DNA of 64,000 nucleotides from Poa pratensis. Its lineage: Eukaryota > Streptophyta > Magnoliopsida > Poales > Poaceae. Under the pieces are notes generated by a model, which was not told the origin of the DNA, did no database searches, and worked only from the letters and a program-made list of their open reading frames with translations. Within the stretch, counting starts at the first letter, position 1, and every line of letters starts with the position of its first letter. The stretch is from contig CAMZMU010000107.1 of assembly GCA_947311845.1 (NCBI GenBank), positions 21,570,359 to 21,634,358 on the forward strand, in the 5' to 3' direction. The position numbers and the translations under genes were made by a program. Of the stretch, positions 10,990 through 22,361 are shown piece by piece.

Positions 10990-12180
10990 TTCGTGGCGCC
11001 ACGGCCGCCGCCGTCCTCTGTGAAGTCACAGATCGGCGTCTCCAAGCGCCTGGCGGATGCGGCGGCGGGCCAAAAGAAGAGCAAGACGGACAAGGCCAGC
11101 GCCCAAAAGCGTAAACCTCCGGCCGCGCCTCCGACAGCTGAATTACAGCTTCTCCGCCTCCACCCGAGGCGCCGACGACCACAAAATTTGGTGCGCCGGC
11201 GGATGCGCCCAACGTGTTCGAGAAAATGCCCACAAGGTATGGATTTCAATCTTCTTTTGTTATTTCGAGCTAGATGAATAGAAATGAATACTTTGACGTG
11301 TGTTTACTTTCGTACATTGTAGTTTGGATGATGATGCATACTTATCAACTATGAATGTTGGATCGAAGCATCAAATGATCATTGGTCTCAAACAAATGCA
11401 CTTCATCGTGAGGAGCACGAATTTGACGTTGTAGTTTGGATGATGCATACTTGTCAACTATGAATGTTGGAAAAACTATCCAATGTGAGATTCCTTGCTT
11501 ACGCCTGATGGCATCGCCTAAGGGGGTCACCCTTTTCAGGTTCCAGTTCAAACCTGACGAGTTGTTCATTTGTGTGGAGAATCTCTCGCTTTTACCCTCA
11601 AAATAGTGAGAGTCCACATCGAAGCATTCAAATGATCATTGGTCTCAAACAAATGAATTTCATCATGAGGAGCATGAATTTGAAGTGGACGAGGACGGTG
11701 AGGGTTTGATCGATGCACCGAGAGGAAGGGCGGCCAACTACACCGTGGAGGAAGACATTCTACTATGCAAGATATGGTGCAATGTGGGGATGGATCAGTG
11801 GCGTCTCTATGTGTATTCTTGGGTATCCAAGTGAATACCCATGATTTTTGCAAAACAAGGTTAATTATAGCAAAATGGTGATGATTTTGACAAAAAAATA
11901 GTAATGACTCTGACAAATGAATACCCAGCTACAATTTCCTGGCACCGTCACTGGGATGGACAGTTGGTGCGGACCAAACTAGAGATACCTATTAGGTTAG
12001 GATGAAGGAATTGCTTGATGAGCACAACAAGAGTGGGATTGAGTGCAAACTCTTCATTCCCGTTGGTCGGTTATATCGTTGGATTGTCATGTCACTAGTG
12101 CAAACACCGTTCGAGTTTCCAATGAAGATGAATCGCAAGATGAAGATGCCAAGGCGACTGATGATGAAGCATGAGTGTTG
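10990..12180 (+). pseudogene. Decayed Myb/SANT-like ORF of a PIF/Harbinger-type element
   Basis: Recognisable pieces are SVKSQIGVSKRLADAA (11018), LDDDAYLSTMNVG (11325, and a second copy from about 11434), then EHEFEVDEDGEG and RGRAANYTVEEDILLCK (11665-11785). After a MITE insertion the frame resumes with DQTRDTY, a TAG stop in place of Trp, then VRMKELLDEHNKSGIE (11970-12050). This is the Myb/SANT-like DNA-binding protein that accompanies Harbinger transposases and is widely copied in grass genomes. Frameshifts, a nonsense codon, an internal duplication and the MITE show it is non-functional. No DDE transposase is visible nearby. A possible element end with the word TCTCCAACAGGCGCTATAA lies near 10661. 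Confidence 0.7.
11796..11953. mobile_element. hAT-type MITE, 158 bp, interrupting the Myb/SANT-like pseudogene
   Basis: Begins CAGTGGCG and ends with the inverse of CAGTGACG. It is flanked by GGATGGAT (11788-11795) and GGATGGAC (11954-11961), an 8-bp duplication with one mismatch. It splits the coding text between GMD and the DQTRDTY motif. It has the same length and a similar plan to the MITE at 7210 but differs in its interior. Confidence 0.85.
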
Positions 12181-14298
12181 ATGTTTCATTTGTTTGTGTG
12201 AACTTTATTTGTCATGAACTTGCTCGTGCCGAATTGCTTTTGAACAGTGCCGTGGGGTTGCAATATGCTATGTTGGTCAAGTCATGATCTTGTTTTGTGA
12301 TCATGAATTGGTTTGATATTGTCTATTTAAGATGTATTTGTTTGATATTTTTGGCAAGCGGCAACCGTACTAGTTCTACACATTTGAACTCTACTGCACA
12401 AATTTGAACTAATGGTAACGAAGAAAGAACAAACTGAGCGGGTATGTCTGAGGAGGAGATGACGTGCGTCCACCGTGGTACAGCCTCCAAAGCCAGAGCC
12501 GCCGGCCGAGACCCTCCAAAGTCCAAATCTGTCATTCTTTCTGTTGGATGATCTGGTTTGGTGAGTCCAGTCCGACTCAAAGAACACGGACGAGGTTCTA
12601 CAAATTGTTTACTGTCAGACAACCAAAAAAACCTACTCCGTACTTACTTCGAATTGTTTTTGCATGTTCGTCTTGTACTAGGATTGTACATGTGTTTTCT
12701 TACGTGTGCTTCCTTCGAAAATTGCAATGACGGTGCGTTGGTTGCCTAAGATTGTGGTGACACGCCGTTATGTAGCGTCTTGTCTTTACATGGGGCATTA
12801 CCAACCCCTTTTTGAACAAAGGATTTAATATGTGTGGTTGTCACTGTCGAACAAAGTCGAGTGGTTTTGATATCGTGGCCTGCATATCCATCTAGGTTTT
12901 AGTTTTAGTTTTAGTCAAAGTCAAACTCTGTAAACTTTGACTAAGCATATAAGACAAAGTATCTATATTTATAATACAAAAAATATTATTATAATCATTA
13001 TAATTATATTTTCGCATTATATACATATAGATGTTGATATTTTCTTTATATGCCTGGTCAAAATTTTAAAATTTTGATTATGACTAAACCCAGAATGCAG
13101 GGTAATTGTTGAGAGAGTGGGCGTCACTTACACTTCATTGTGTTTCATATCTTTGTTGCCCCTATACCTCTCGGTAGATTTAACCCTAGTCCTAACCATG
13201 GGCGGAGTGGAGCACATCCTTAGAGTGGGGGTTGGACAAGCTATACTCTTGATCCATTGGAAGGTGCTAGGTTTGCGGACATCATTGTTGGCAGTTTGAA
13301 CCCGACGGACATAAATATTGGAATGCACAGATGCACATGGGAAAATGACATTGTTGCGCTACATGACTAGTATATAGGGGTATGAGTTTCCTCCGCATCT
13401 TATTCTGGCTCCCCTAAAATTAGGTATTGTTTTTGTTGGCTTTAGCAAGTTGGTAGTCTCATTTAACTCGTCAAACTTGTCCCTAGCTTTGTAAACTCAC
13501 AAAATAGCACTATAATGCTCAAGGGTATGCTTACAAATGTGTGTCGAGGCGTTAAACTCTTATGGTTAAGTTCATACACTCACAAAACCAATACCCTGTT
13601 AAGATTTTGCTCTCCTCATATTTGCCGGCTTCTAGTCCCACCACCAAGAAAACCCATTTCAAGTCTATCCTTTTGAGGGCCGCGTTAGATTGGTCTTGTA
13701 TTTTAGAAGGACAAAAAATAAATAAAATATAAACTACATTATATGGAAAACCTCAAACGAAGCTTGGGCTCCATGTGGCCTGACTTTTTAAAAGTTCAAA
13801 GTATTCCCTTTTGGTTCCAAAAAGCCCGAAAAATAAAAGTAGATACATATTTCCAATACCTCCTATAATTTTTCATAGACTTATGTTTTGTATGCGAACT
13901 ATACAAAAATGACATATGTGAATACCAATTGTAGTTTTTAATGTCTATTTAGAGCCACATTTTTGTGGTTTTTGTATAGCTGAAAATACAACATATTTTC
14001 AACAAGAAGTTACACCTCCATAGAAATCATCTTAGGTGTCAGTAAATAGAATAAAAAATTGAACTTCAAAATATCATTTTTCTAAATCTATTCTAGTTGT
14101 CCGACCTCACTTTATATCCCTTCGTGCACGAACCCACCACCCCTCCAGCTCGGGTCGTTCTTAGTTTCTAGACACGCACGCCTGCCAGGTGACTTGTTAC
14201 ATGCCACAAATCATGGATATGTAGTCAACACCGGTGGCGTGCCCCAGACATGCTAAGACTTGGAAAATTTCATCGACCCACCGTTGGAAAAGCACGTA
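12181..14298. other. Intergenic DNA, no gene recognised
   Basis: No coding region is supported. An AT-rich stretch at 12895-13085 contains the inverted words TAGTCAAAGTCAAAC and GTAAACTTTGACTA, reminiscent of MITE interiors. I could not define its ends. Confidence 0.4.
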
Positions 14299-14730
14299 CT
14301 CCCTCCGACCATATAAATTGTCGATTAATCGGACGTATATAGCACTAAAACACATCTTAATGCATTAGATTTAACGAAAATTAATATGAAGCCTAGGTAG
14401 TAGTAATTAGATATCATGAACACAAAAAATTGTTTCTATTGTATCACAAGAAGACGAAATGAATGATCCTAAAAGTTTAGGCGTTTAACATAGTTGATTT
14501 GAACTACCTTATTGGTTGCATCCAATTGTGGGCCGAGAAATTTACGAAGCCAAACCAAAACATCATTATAAGTTATTTTGGCGGACAAATCATCATAGGA
14601 AAACTACCACCATTAGACAGACGCCACGTAGCCGTCAAGCCCACTTTGCTGCCTTTTCGTACTAGTACAAATCAAACAAGTTATTATGAATGTGGATATA
14701 TGGAAGTTAAATAATTTAGAACGGAGGGAG
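14299..14730. mobile_element. Stowaway-type (Tc1/Mariner) MITE, 432 bp, TA duplication
   Basis: Starts CTCCCTCCG, ends CGGAGGGAG, and is flanked by TA (14297-14298 and 14731-14732). These ends and the TA target are diagnostic for Stowaway elements of grasses. At 432 bp it is longer than most, and the stretch 14480-14690 may be an internal insertion. It sits about 200 bp left of the CACTA insertion, in what was probably distal promoter DNA of the lamina gene. Confidence 0.88.
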
Positions 14731-14949
14731 TAGTTGGGTCAAATAAACCTGCCAGGTCGGACTTGGCATGATTACGCCATCGAATCGAAACCCACAAACA
14801 AATCCGGAGGGCACCGTGGTCATTTGCCGCACCGCACGGCGCACGCTCCCCGTCGCGAGCGAGCACCACTTTTTAGCCAGACGGACCCTGCGAATTTACA
14901 GCTAGCCCCCCGCCCGCCTCCCCGTCACTAGTAGAAAACAGGGCTTTCA

Positions 14950-15200
14950 TCCACCCCTTTTGTCCCGGCCACAGTACAACCCGAGACCAATGAGGCATTG
15001 GTCTCGGGTTGATATTTCCCGGCGCCCCTCGCCTCGTGTCCCGGTTTGAAAGGGAACATTGGTCCCGGGTCGTGTTACGACCCGCGACCAAAGGGTCGCC
15101 ACATGCATGCGGGCACATGCGCAGCCGTGGACCCCCTGGCAGGGACCCTTTGGTCCCGGTTCGTAACACGACCCGCGACCAAAGGGTCCTCCCTGCATAT
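14950..15200. repeat. CACTA left subterminal repeat array
   Basis: Multiple direct and inverted copies of GGTCCCGG/GGTCTCGG and of GACCCGCGACCAAAGGGTC-like words. Two large inverted pairs surround 15070 and 15165. Related words recur at 22170-22340 near the other end. Confidence 0.75.
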
Positions 15201-15851
15201 ATCATCTCCCACCCGAGCTCCACCACCATTTTGAGCTCGAGTTCAACACTCATTTTTTCCCCATTTCCTCTCACTCTCTCAAGTTAATCCCCATTTTTTT
15301 GCACCATTTGTGAGGATTAAAAGCACCCCATCTATTCAAGGGTTAGCAACATCATCCTTTTCTCCGGCGTTGCAACTTTAGCTTATTTGATTGCTAGTTT
15401 AGCTCATTTGATTTTTGTAGTGCTCACTAGGTGTTTGATGAAATGCCCCAGTTAGAGAGTTTATTTTTATATGCATTTTGAGCTTACACTAATTTATGAT
15501 TTGTTGGTTTTAGTGTCGTCCCGTCCACGTCCTAACCTCCGTCGATCGCCCGCGCCGTCTCGTCACCGGCACCAACTCGGTGAGTCTCTTTTTTATTTTA
15601 CAAAATCTTAGTTTTATGATTTAGAAGCATAATTATTATTTGTATAAATTTCTTAGTTGTATTCTTGTTTGATATATAGTGCCATGGTTTTGACATCCGG
15701 CCACAGCAGCTCTCGTCCCCTCTATTATTCGGATGTGGTATGGCTGTTAATAACCATATATTTGTTGCGTTTCGTGTTTATGAAAATCATGCCGACCAAC
15801 TTTTGACATACATATATATTTATCTAGGAGGTAGTTGAACCGGAAATTCCA

Positions 15852-17826
15852 ATGGACCCTATTGTCGATTTTTTTGTGAAAGAGAACGATGAGTTGAAAG
15901 CTAAATTAAAAATAAGTGAAGATCGCCGCCTAGAAGAGAAGAGGAAAATGGAGGTCAAGCTTGCTAACATCATCGATGAACACCAGTTCAAGCTTGCCGA
16001 CGTCATCGATACTTACGAGATCAAGTTGGATGCGATGCGTGATACATCTCCAACGTATCCATAATTTCTGATGTTCCATGCTTATATTATACCAATTGCT
16101 ACATGTTTTGTATACACTTCATATCACTTTTATGCATTTTCTGGGACTAACCTATTAACAAGATGCCACAGTGCCAGTTCCCTGTTTTCTGCTGTTTTTG
16201 GTTTCAGAAAGTTACTTCTGGAAATATTCTCGGAATTGCACGAAACAAAAGGCCAAGTCCCTATTTTTCCAGCACGTACATGGAGTCCGAAGGAGAGACG
16301 AAGGAGAGCCACGAGGTGGCCAAACCACCTGGCGGCGCGGCAGGGGGCCCCACCGCGCCAGCCTGTGGTTTGGGCCCCTCGGGGGTCCGCCGACATCGCC
16401 CCTTCGCCTATTTATTCCCCGAGACGTGAAAACCCTAAAACACCGAGCCTTTCATCCAGAACATATTCGATGCCGCCGCCGTCGTCAACCCTAACTCGGG
16501 GGGTTTCTGAACCTCTTCCCGGCACCCTGCCGGAGAGGGGAATCATCACCGGAGGGCTCTACATCGCCATGCCCGCCTCCGGAGTGATGCGTGAGTAGTT
16601 CATCATTGGACTATGGGTCCATAGCAGTAGCTAGATGGTTGTCTTCTCCACTTGTGCCATCATATTTAGATCTTGTGAGCTGCCTATCATGATCAAGATC
16701 ATCTTATTGTAATGCTACATGTTGTGTTTGCTGGGATCTGACTTATATTGATACCTATGTGGAGCTGAATATTATATTATCATGTCTATGTCATTTGTGA
16801 TCTTGCATGCTCTCCGTTACTTGTTGAAGCCTTGGCCAAGTGAATACTTGTAACTCCAAGAGGGGGTATTTATGCATGATAGTTGGGTTCAACCTCTATT
16901 TAACCTAGGATAGTGACAGCAAGTTCTAAGGTTGTAGATGTGTTGTTGCCACTAGGGGTAAAACAGCAATGCTTTATTCAAGGATGAATGTATTGTTTAC
17001 ATTACGCACATTACTTAATGCAATTGTCTGTTGCTTGCAACTTAATACTGGAAGGGGTACGGATGTTAACCGAAAAGTGGACTATTTAGGCATAGATGCA
17101 TGCTGGATAGCGGTCTATGTACTTTGTCGTAATGCCCAAATGAATCTCATAGTAGACACCACAGCTCACACATGCATGTTATATGCACTTATCAATTGTC
17201 AATTGCCCAGCTGTAATTTGTTTACCCAGCATGTTAGTTATCTTATTGGAGAGACACCACTAGTGAACTGTGGACCCCGGTCCATTCTTTTACATCTGAA
17301 ATACAATCTACTGCAATCATTGTTCTCTACTGTTTTATGCAAACAAACATCATCTTCCATTCGATACGTTTAACCCTTTGTTTTCAGCAAGCCGGTGAGA
17401 TTGACAACCTCACTGTTAAGTTGGGGCAAAGTAATTTGATTGTGTTGTGCAGGTTCCACGTTGGCACCGGAATCCCTGGTGTTGCGCCGCACTACACTCC
17501 TTCACCAACACCTTCGAAGCAAACCTCGTTTTCCTACTGGTTCGATTAAACCTTGGTTTCATACTGAGGGAAAACTTGCTGCTGCACTCATCATACCTTC
17601 CTCTTGGGGTTCCCAACTGACGTGTGACGTACAAGCATTGTTTCCGGTGCTGTTGCCGGGGAGATATTCCCTCGTCAACTTAGCGCTAGCAATGCGCTTG
17701 AAGCTTAAAAAAATTAGAAGTTATGCCATTAGCCAAGAGGCATGGTATTATTATGCTGTTGGTTCAATAGTTACTTTAGTTGCGATTATGATCGCATATG
17801 TTGTTGGATTTAAATTTCTGAGATAG
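15852..17826 (+). pseudogene. CACTA small ORF: coiled-coil plus C-terminal membrane segment, split by solo LTR
   Basis: The frame runs 15852-16039 and, once the LTR insertion and one target copy are removed, continues at 17697-17826. The two halves join in frame through the codons of DAM-RLKLKK. The 105-residue product has a charged coiled coil (about residues 8-60) and a hydrophobic C-terminal helix, VGSIVTLVAIMIAYVVGF, preceded by EAWYYYA. Similar small proteins accompany grass CACTA elements; their role is not established to my knowledge. A splice acceptor at 15827 suggests upstream exons around 15520-15720. Confidence 0.7.
16040..17691. mobile_element. Solo LTR (1652 bp) nested in the CACTA element, TSD ATGCG
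   Basis: Begins TGATACATCTCC, ends GCTAGCA, and is flanked by ATGCG at 16035-16039 and 17692-17696. The TG...CA ends plus a 5-bp duplication indicate LTR retrotransposon integration. I see no primer-binding site, polypurine tract or internal coding region, so a solo LTR from LTR-LTR recombination is the simplest reading. A short non-autonomous element is the alternative. Removing it with one ATGCG restores the host element's reading frame exactly. Confidence 0.88.
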
Positions 17827-17972
17827 TTGTATGTTTTATGAGAACTATGTATTACATTTGGTCACTACTCTACTTTGGATTTAATGTGATGAAGAAGTAT
17901 TAATTAATTTGGTCAGTGTTATATATTCATGATGTAGTATTGTAATGGTTTTGATATATTTATATAATGCAG

Positions 17973-19404
17973 ATGAGCCGGCAATGGATGTACAGTGACC
18001 ACCGCAGTGTCGACTATATCAATGGCATGCATAGTTCTCTCAAGGTGGCTAATAAAAACAAGCTGTCGAGTGGTTTTATTTCTTGTCCATGTAATGTCTG
18101 CAGGAATACGCGAGGTTACTCTAACACAGACCGCATTCACTTCCACCTGATAACTTCTGGTTTTATGCCCGGCTATAATTGTTAGACCAAGCACGGAGAA
18201 AAAGGGGTTATGATGGAAGAAAATGAAGAGGAAGAGGATAACGACAACTATCCTACGTTCACTGAAGCCTGTGATACTCCAATGGGGGAAGACACTGCTG
18301 AAGAAGAGCCCAATGATGATGAGCCCAGTGATGATTTTGGCCGGGCCATTCGTGATGCACGGATAAACAGCGGAAGTGAAAACGAGAGGTCGAAGTTGGA
18401 TAGCATGTTAGAGGATCACAAAAAATTGTTGTACCAAAATTGCGAAGATGGCCAGAAGAAGCTTGGTACCACGCTGGAATTGCTGCAATGGAAGGCAGAG
18501 AATGGTACAACTGACAGAGGATTTGAGAATTTGCTGAAAATAATAAAGAAGATGCTTCCAAGGGATAACGTATTGCCCCCCAGTACGTACGAAGCAAAGA
18601 AGATTGTGTGCCCTCTAGGATTAGAGGTGCAGAAGATACATGCATGCATCAATGATTGCATTCTCTATCGCGGTGAGAAGTACGAGCATTTGAATGCGTG
18701 CCCGATATGCGGTGCCTTGCGGTATAAGATAAGGCGAGATGACCCTGGTGAAGTTGAGGGCGAGCCGTGCCCCAGGAAGAGGATTCCTTGCAAGGTGATG
18801 TGGTATGCTCCTATAATACCACGATTGAAACGTCTGTTCCAAAATAAAGAGCACGCAAAGTTGTTACGATGGCACAAAGAAGACCGAAAGAAAGACGAGA
18901 TGCTGAGGCACCCCGCTGATGGGTCGCAGTGGCGAAAAATTGACAGGAAGTTCCCGAGGTTTGCAGATGACGCTAGAAACTTAAGATTTGGTTTAAGTAC
19001 AGATGGCTTTAATCCTTTCGGGGAACAGAGCTCCAGTCATAGCACCTGGCCTGTGACTATGTATCTATAACCTTCCTCCTTGGTTGTGCATGAAGAGGAA
19101 GTTCATTATGATGCCAGTGCTCATCCAAGGTCCAAAGCAACCGGGTAACGACATTGATATGTACCTGAGGCCATTGGTTGATGAACTTTTAGAGTTGTGG
19201 AGCGACGAAGGGGTGCGTGTGTGGGATGAGCACAAACAAGATTCATTTGACCTACGAGCGTTGTTGTTTGTAACCATCAATGATTGGCTTGCTCTTAGTA
19301 ACATTTCAGGACAGTCAAACAAGGGATACAAAGCATGCACGCACTGTTTAGATAAGACTGAAAGTATATACGTAGGAACAAAAAGTGCAGCAGATGCAGC
19401 ATGA
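17973..19404 (+). pseudogene. CACTA transposase (TNP2-like), truncated
   Basis: The exon opens after an AG at 17971-17972 with MSRQWMYSDHRS and a C-x2-C zinc motif (CPCNVC), the transposase-associated domain. Then come an acidic linker and the start of the TNP2-like transposase core (CPICGALRY near 18700, LRFGLSTDGFNPFG near 18990, WPVTMY at 19045). Three lesions are visible. TAG at 18183 replaces the Trp of the family motif NCWTKHGEKG. A 2-nt deletion lies at about 19065, where MYIYNLPPW is expected. The sequence also diverges abruptly after CTHCLDKTES at about 19365, so the C-terminal half is missing. It is not functional. Confidence 0.9.
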
Positions 19405-19540
19405 CCTTATTAGTCAGAAAAATGCATCTCAGCAGGAGATAGAAGGTCCTGAAGCCGCCCCATCTGATCAGCGGAAAAGCAGCGTGGGTTCCACGCAGCT
19501 ACAACATTCTGAACACTAACCGGCGTCAGCTCACTACCCC

Positions 19541-21916
19541 GTGGATGATATCACAGAGAAGACAGACAGTGAGCTACATAGCACGATGAAGAACATGTCC
19601 TTCAAGGTGGCGGTTGGCTATGTTTTACCAAATGAGCCTGGAGCAACATACCATAACGGCCCAATTGCAGCTGGCTATTATCGTGTCGCGGTGGATGACA
19701 TTGAGCCGTTGTATGCTGATCTGAGTCTTGACATTCCTGGAGGTGACGGCGAGAAGACACTCGGAGAAGCCAAGAAGAACATCATTCTCTGGAAGAAGGA
19801 ACACATCGTGTTTCCAAACTTGCCGCCAAGGGCACCAACTTCTCCGACTAGCACTCCCCCAACTCCTCCGAGTAGCGGTCCTCCCTCACCTCAAGATCCA
19901 CCCTCCCCACATCAAGATCCCTCCTCCCCACATCAAGATCCACCCTCCCCACGTCGTGACGACGATCAGGACCCCAGCGCGAGTCCATCGCCCGCGCGGT
20001 CGCAGCAAGAGAGTACTGTGCGCACTGTTTCACGCAAGCTAAAGTACCCGTCGACATATACACAGAGGTGCAGTTTAAACTACCCGCAAGAAACTCGAGA
20101 GGAACGCGAGTTGCTAAAGCCTCTTCCAAAGAGAGCTTATGACTTGACTCCAGATGAACTCGAGAGGGAGGTGCGGGCTGATGTGAAAAAACAATTGGGA
20201 CCGAAGCGGCGCCCGCCAAAGGAGGTGATACCACCGGAAAAAGTTGAAACTTTATTGAAGAACTTATCGAGTGGACCGCCGCCACAACCACCTAGTCCGC
20301 CTAGCGACTACGACCGTACTCTGGGCAAGGTAATTCGTGAAGAGAAGGAGAAGCAGACGGAGTCATTTCTTAGAAAGAAAGAGCAGATCAAGATGGCAGC
20401 AGAGAAGGAGAAGCAGGAGAAGGAGGCGGCATTTCGCCTAAAGAGGCAGCTGATGAAGAAATCCGGGAAACATGTGCCCTAGCTTGGAGAACAGCCAAAT
20501 CAGTCGGTCCCCGCGTTCAAGGTGATGCCCGATAAGGTAGTAGACAAAGGCACTTTTCGTATAGAGGACCCATACCCCACAGAGTATGAGTATGCATGGC
20601 AATATGTCTACGGGAGCACCCTGGTCAGACCTGAGCTCGTCAACTCTCTGACGACACAACTGCGCCGTTTGCATACGTGGTATGAGCATGCCGTAGAGGC
20701 CAAACATGATGCTTTCTGGGTTTCAGTCAAGAAAGAGCATTTCCATTTCCAGGATGACTCGATGTATGTGCCGTTTTCGGAAATTTTTCAATTATTCAAC
20801 CAAGACTCTCGACAAAGCCCTCGTCAGTTTGTATTGTTTGTAAGTGATTTAGTTTTGCAATTTAATTAAGTCTCTAGCTCAGCTCGTTCGTTGTGAATTA
20901 TCTAACTATATTATTATGTATGCAGAATGAAGATCACTGAATGCAGAAACCGCGTCTTTAGTATTGGGTTCATTGACCCATATTTCTTTCATTCAGTTGT
21001 CGTCAAGTACAATGCCGAAGTCATAGAGAATAACTTGCTCAAGTGTTTAGTGAGGCAAAATACCTGCGAAGAAATACTTTTTCCTTACAACTTCTCGTGA
21101 GTGTTATTTTACCTCTTCTATACATTCTATTTTGCTTACTCCTTGTTTTTAGTGTAGTCGATGAATCATGGACATATAAACGTGTGCATAGACCACTGGA
21201 TTTTGCTAATCATTAGAGTTGACCAAGGAGTCGTTCAAGTCATGGACTCGTTAAGGAAAAGTATGGACTTGTGGGACGACCTGAAAGAAATTCTTGACAA
21301 GTAATTTCAGTCATCATCACTCTATATCGACCTCTTTCGTTCATTTTGTGATATCAACTAATTAATAACTCATTTCATTATTTTCTTCTGCCGGGCAGGG
21401 TTTGGGAACGGTTTAAGAAGAAGGTTAAAGGGAAATGGGTAGATAAGCTGTATTTTTATGAAACCAACGTAAGTATAGTAGTACATATATATGTCTGCGC
21501 AACTATTTAATTTCAGTTTCAATACCATTATCATGCTTGATTGTTATTTTGATTAAATTCTTTTTTTTGTAAAGTGGTGTATGAAGCAGGCACAAGGGAC
21601 AAATTTATGTGCCTACTACGTTTTCGAGTACATTCGTCTTTTTGTCACTGAGCGGAATAGACAAACCAGAACTGCAAACGTATGTATACAATATTCAAAC
21701 ATTAGGTTGAATTTCATTCATAAATTAATTTATGATGATTTCAAACACCTCACACATATATTTCTTATATTGATCTAGATGGAAAAAGATCGGGACAAGC
21801 TACTACCACAGCTGCGCCTAAAAACAATTCAAGAGGAATTGGCGGGATTTTTGAACAGGGAGGTCCTGAACAAAAACGGAGAATTTTATCACGGTGATAC
21901 TTATTGTATTCCGTAG
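19541..21916 (+). pseudogene. CACTA-borne Ulp1-like cysteine protease (C48) gene, multi-exon, broken
   Basis: The first large exon has a Pro/Ser-rich repeat (PPSPHQDP units, about 19880-19960), a basic KxKR-rich helix and then PTEYEYAWQYV. Later exons are about 20926-21096, about 21165-21301, about 21398-21469, about 21572-21679 and about 21780-21916. Together they give the Ulp1 fold: HWILLIIRVDQG (His codon 21194), VQVMDS (Asp codon 21245) and GTNLCAYYVFEYIR (Cys codon 21608), the likely catalytic triad. The stop is at about 21914. Two lesions are visible: TAG at 20480 where the frame otherwise continues (LGEQPNQSV), and a 2-nt loss near 20812. Ulp1-like genes ride on several plant transposon groups; their role in transposition is unknown. 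Confidence 0.8.
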
Positions 21917-22169
21917 AGAAACATGCTTTCGGTGTAGTAGCTGTCCGTCCTTGACGTGTGAGAAACATGCTTTCGGTGAAGTATAAACTCCCGGCCATGC
22001 ATGTATGTTATGAAACATACTCCCGGTTATTAATTATGTGTATGACTTTATGTATATGATTACTTATTATGTGTATGACTTTATGTGTTTGTATGATTAC
22101 TTATTATGTGTTTCTACTAGTGAAAAAAAACGAAACAAAAAAAGAAACTAAAAAAAAAAAGCAGAAACA

Positions 22170-22340
22170 CTTTGGTCCCGGTTGGAAGGTTCCCGGGCGT
22201 GGCGCGCGCAGCGCTGCCCACGTGGAGACACTTTGGTCGCGGGTCGTGGACACCCGGGACCAAAGAGCCCCCTCTAGTCCTAACCCTTTAGTCCCGGGTC
22301 CAGAACCGGGACGAAAGGCCCCCTGGACCCGCGACTAAAG
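22170..22340. repeat. CACTA right subterminal repeat array
   Basis: Repeats of TTGGTCCCGG, GGTCGCGGGTCGTG and GACCCGCGAC words in both orientations, matching those of the left subterminal region. Confidence 0.7.
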
Positions 22341-22361
22341 GTCGGTTTTCTACTAGTGCGT

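Larger units (their letters stand above)
14926..22358 (+). mobile_element. CACTA (En/Spm) transposon, 7433 bp, TSD CGT
   Basis: The left end CACTAGTAGAAAAC (14926) mirrors the right end GGTTTTCTACTAGTG (ending 22358), and CGT lies on each side (14923-14925, 22359-22361). Subterminal zones (14950-15200 and 22170-22340) hold repeated GGTCCCGG and GACCCGCGACC words in both orientations, the expected transposase-binding arrays. Inside, in order, are a small coiled-coil/membrane ORF, a truncated TNP2-like transposase and a Ulp1-like protease gene. All are damaged, and the first is split by a solo LTR. It therefore cannot supply its own transposase but keeps both ends. Confidence 0.95.

Noticed and set aside
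12895..13085. Defined MITE in the AT-rich stretch with TAGTCAAAGTCAAAC
   Set aside because: Inverted words are present inside, but I could not find matching ends with a target duplication.
19848..20291. 147-codon minus-strand ORF
   Set aside because: It is antisense to the Pro/Ser-rich CACTA protease exon.
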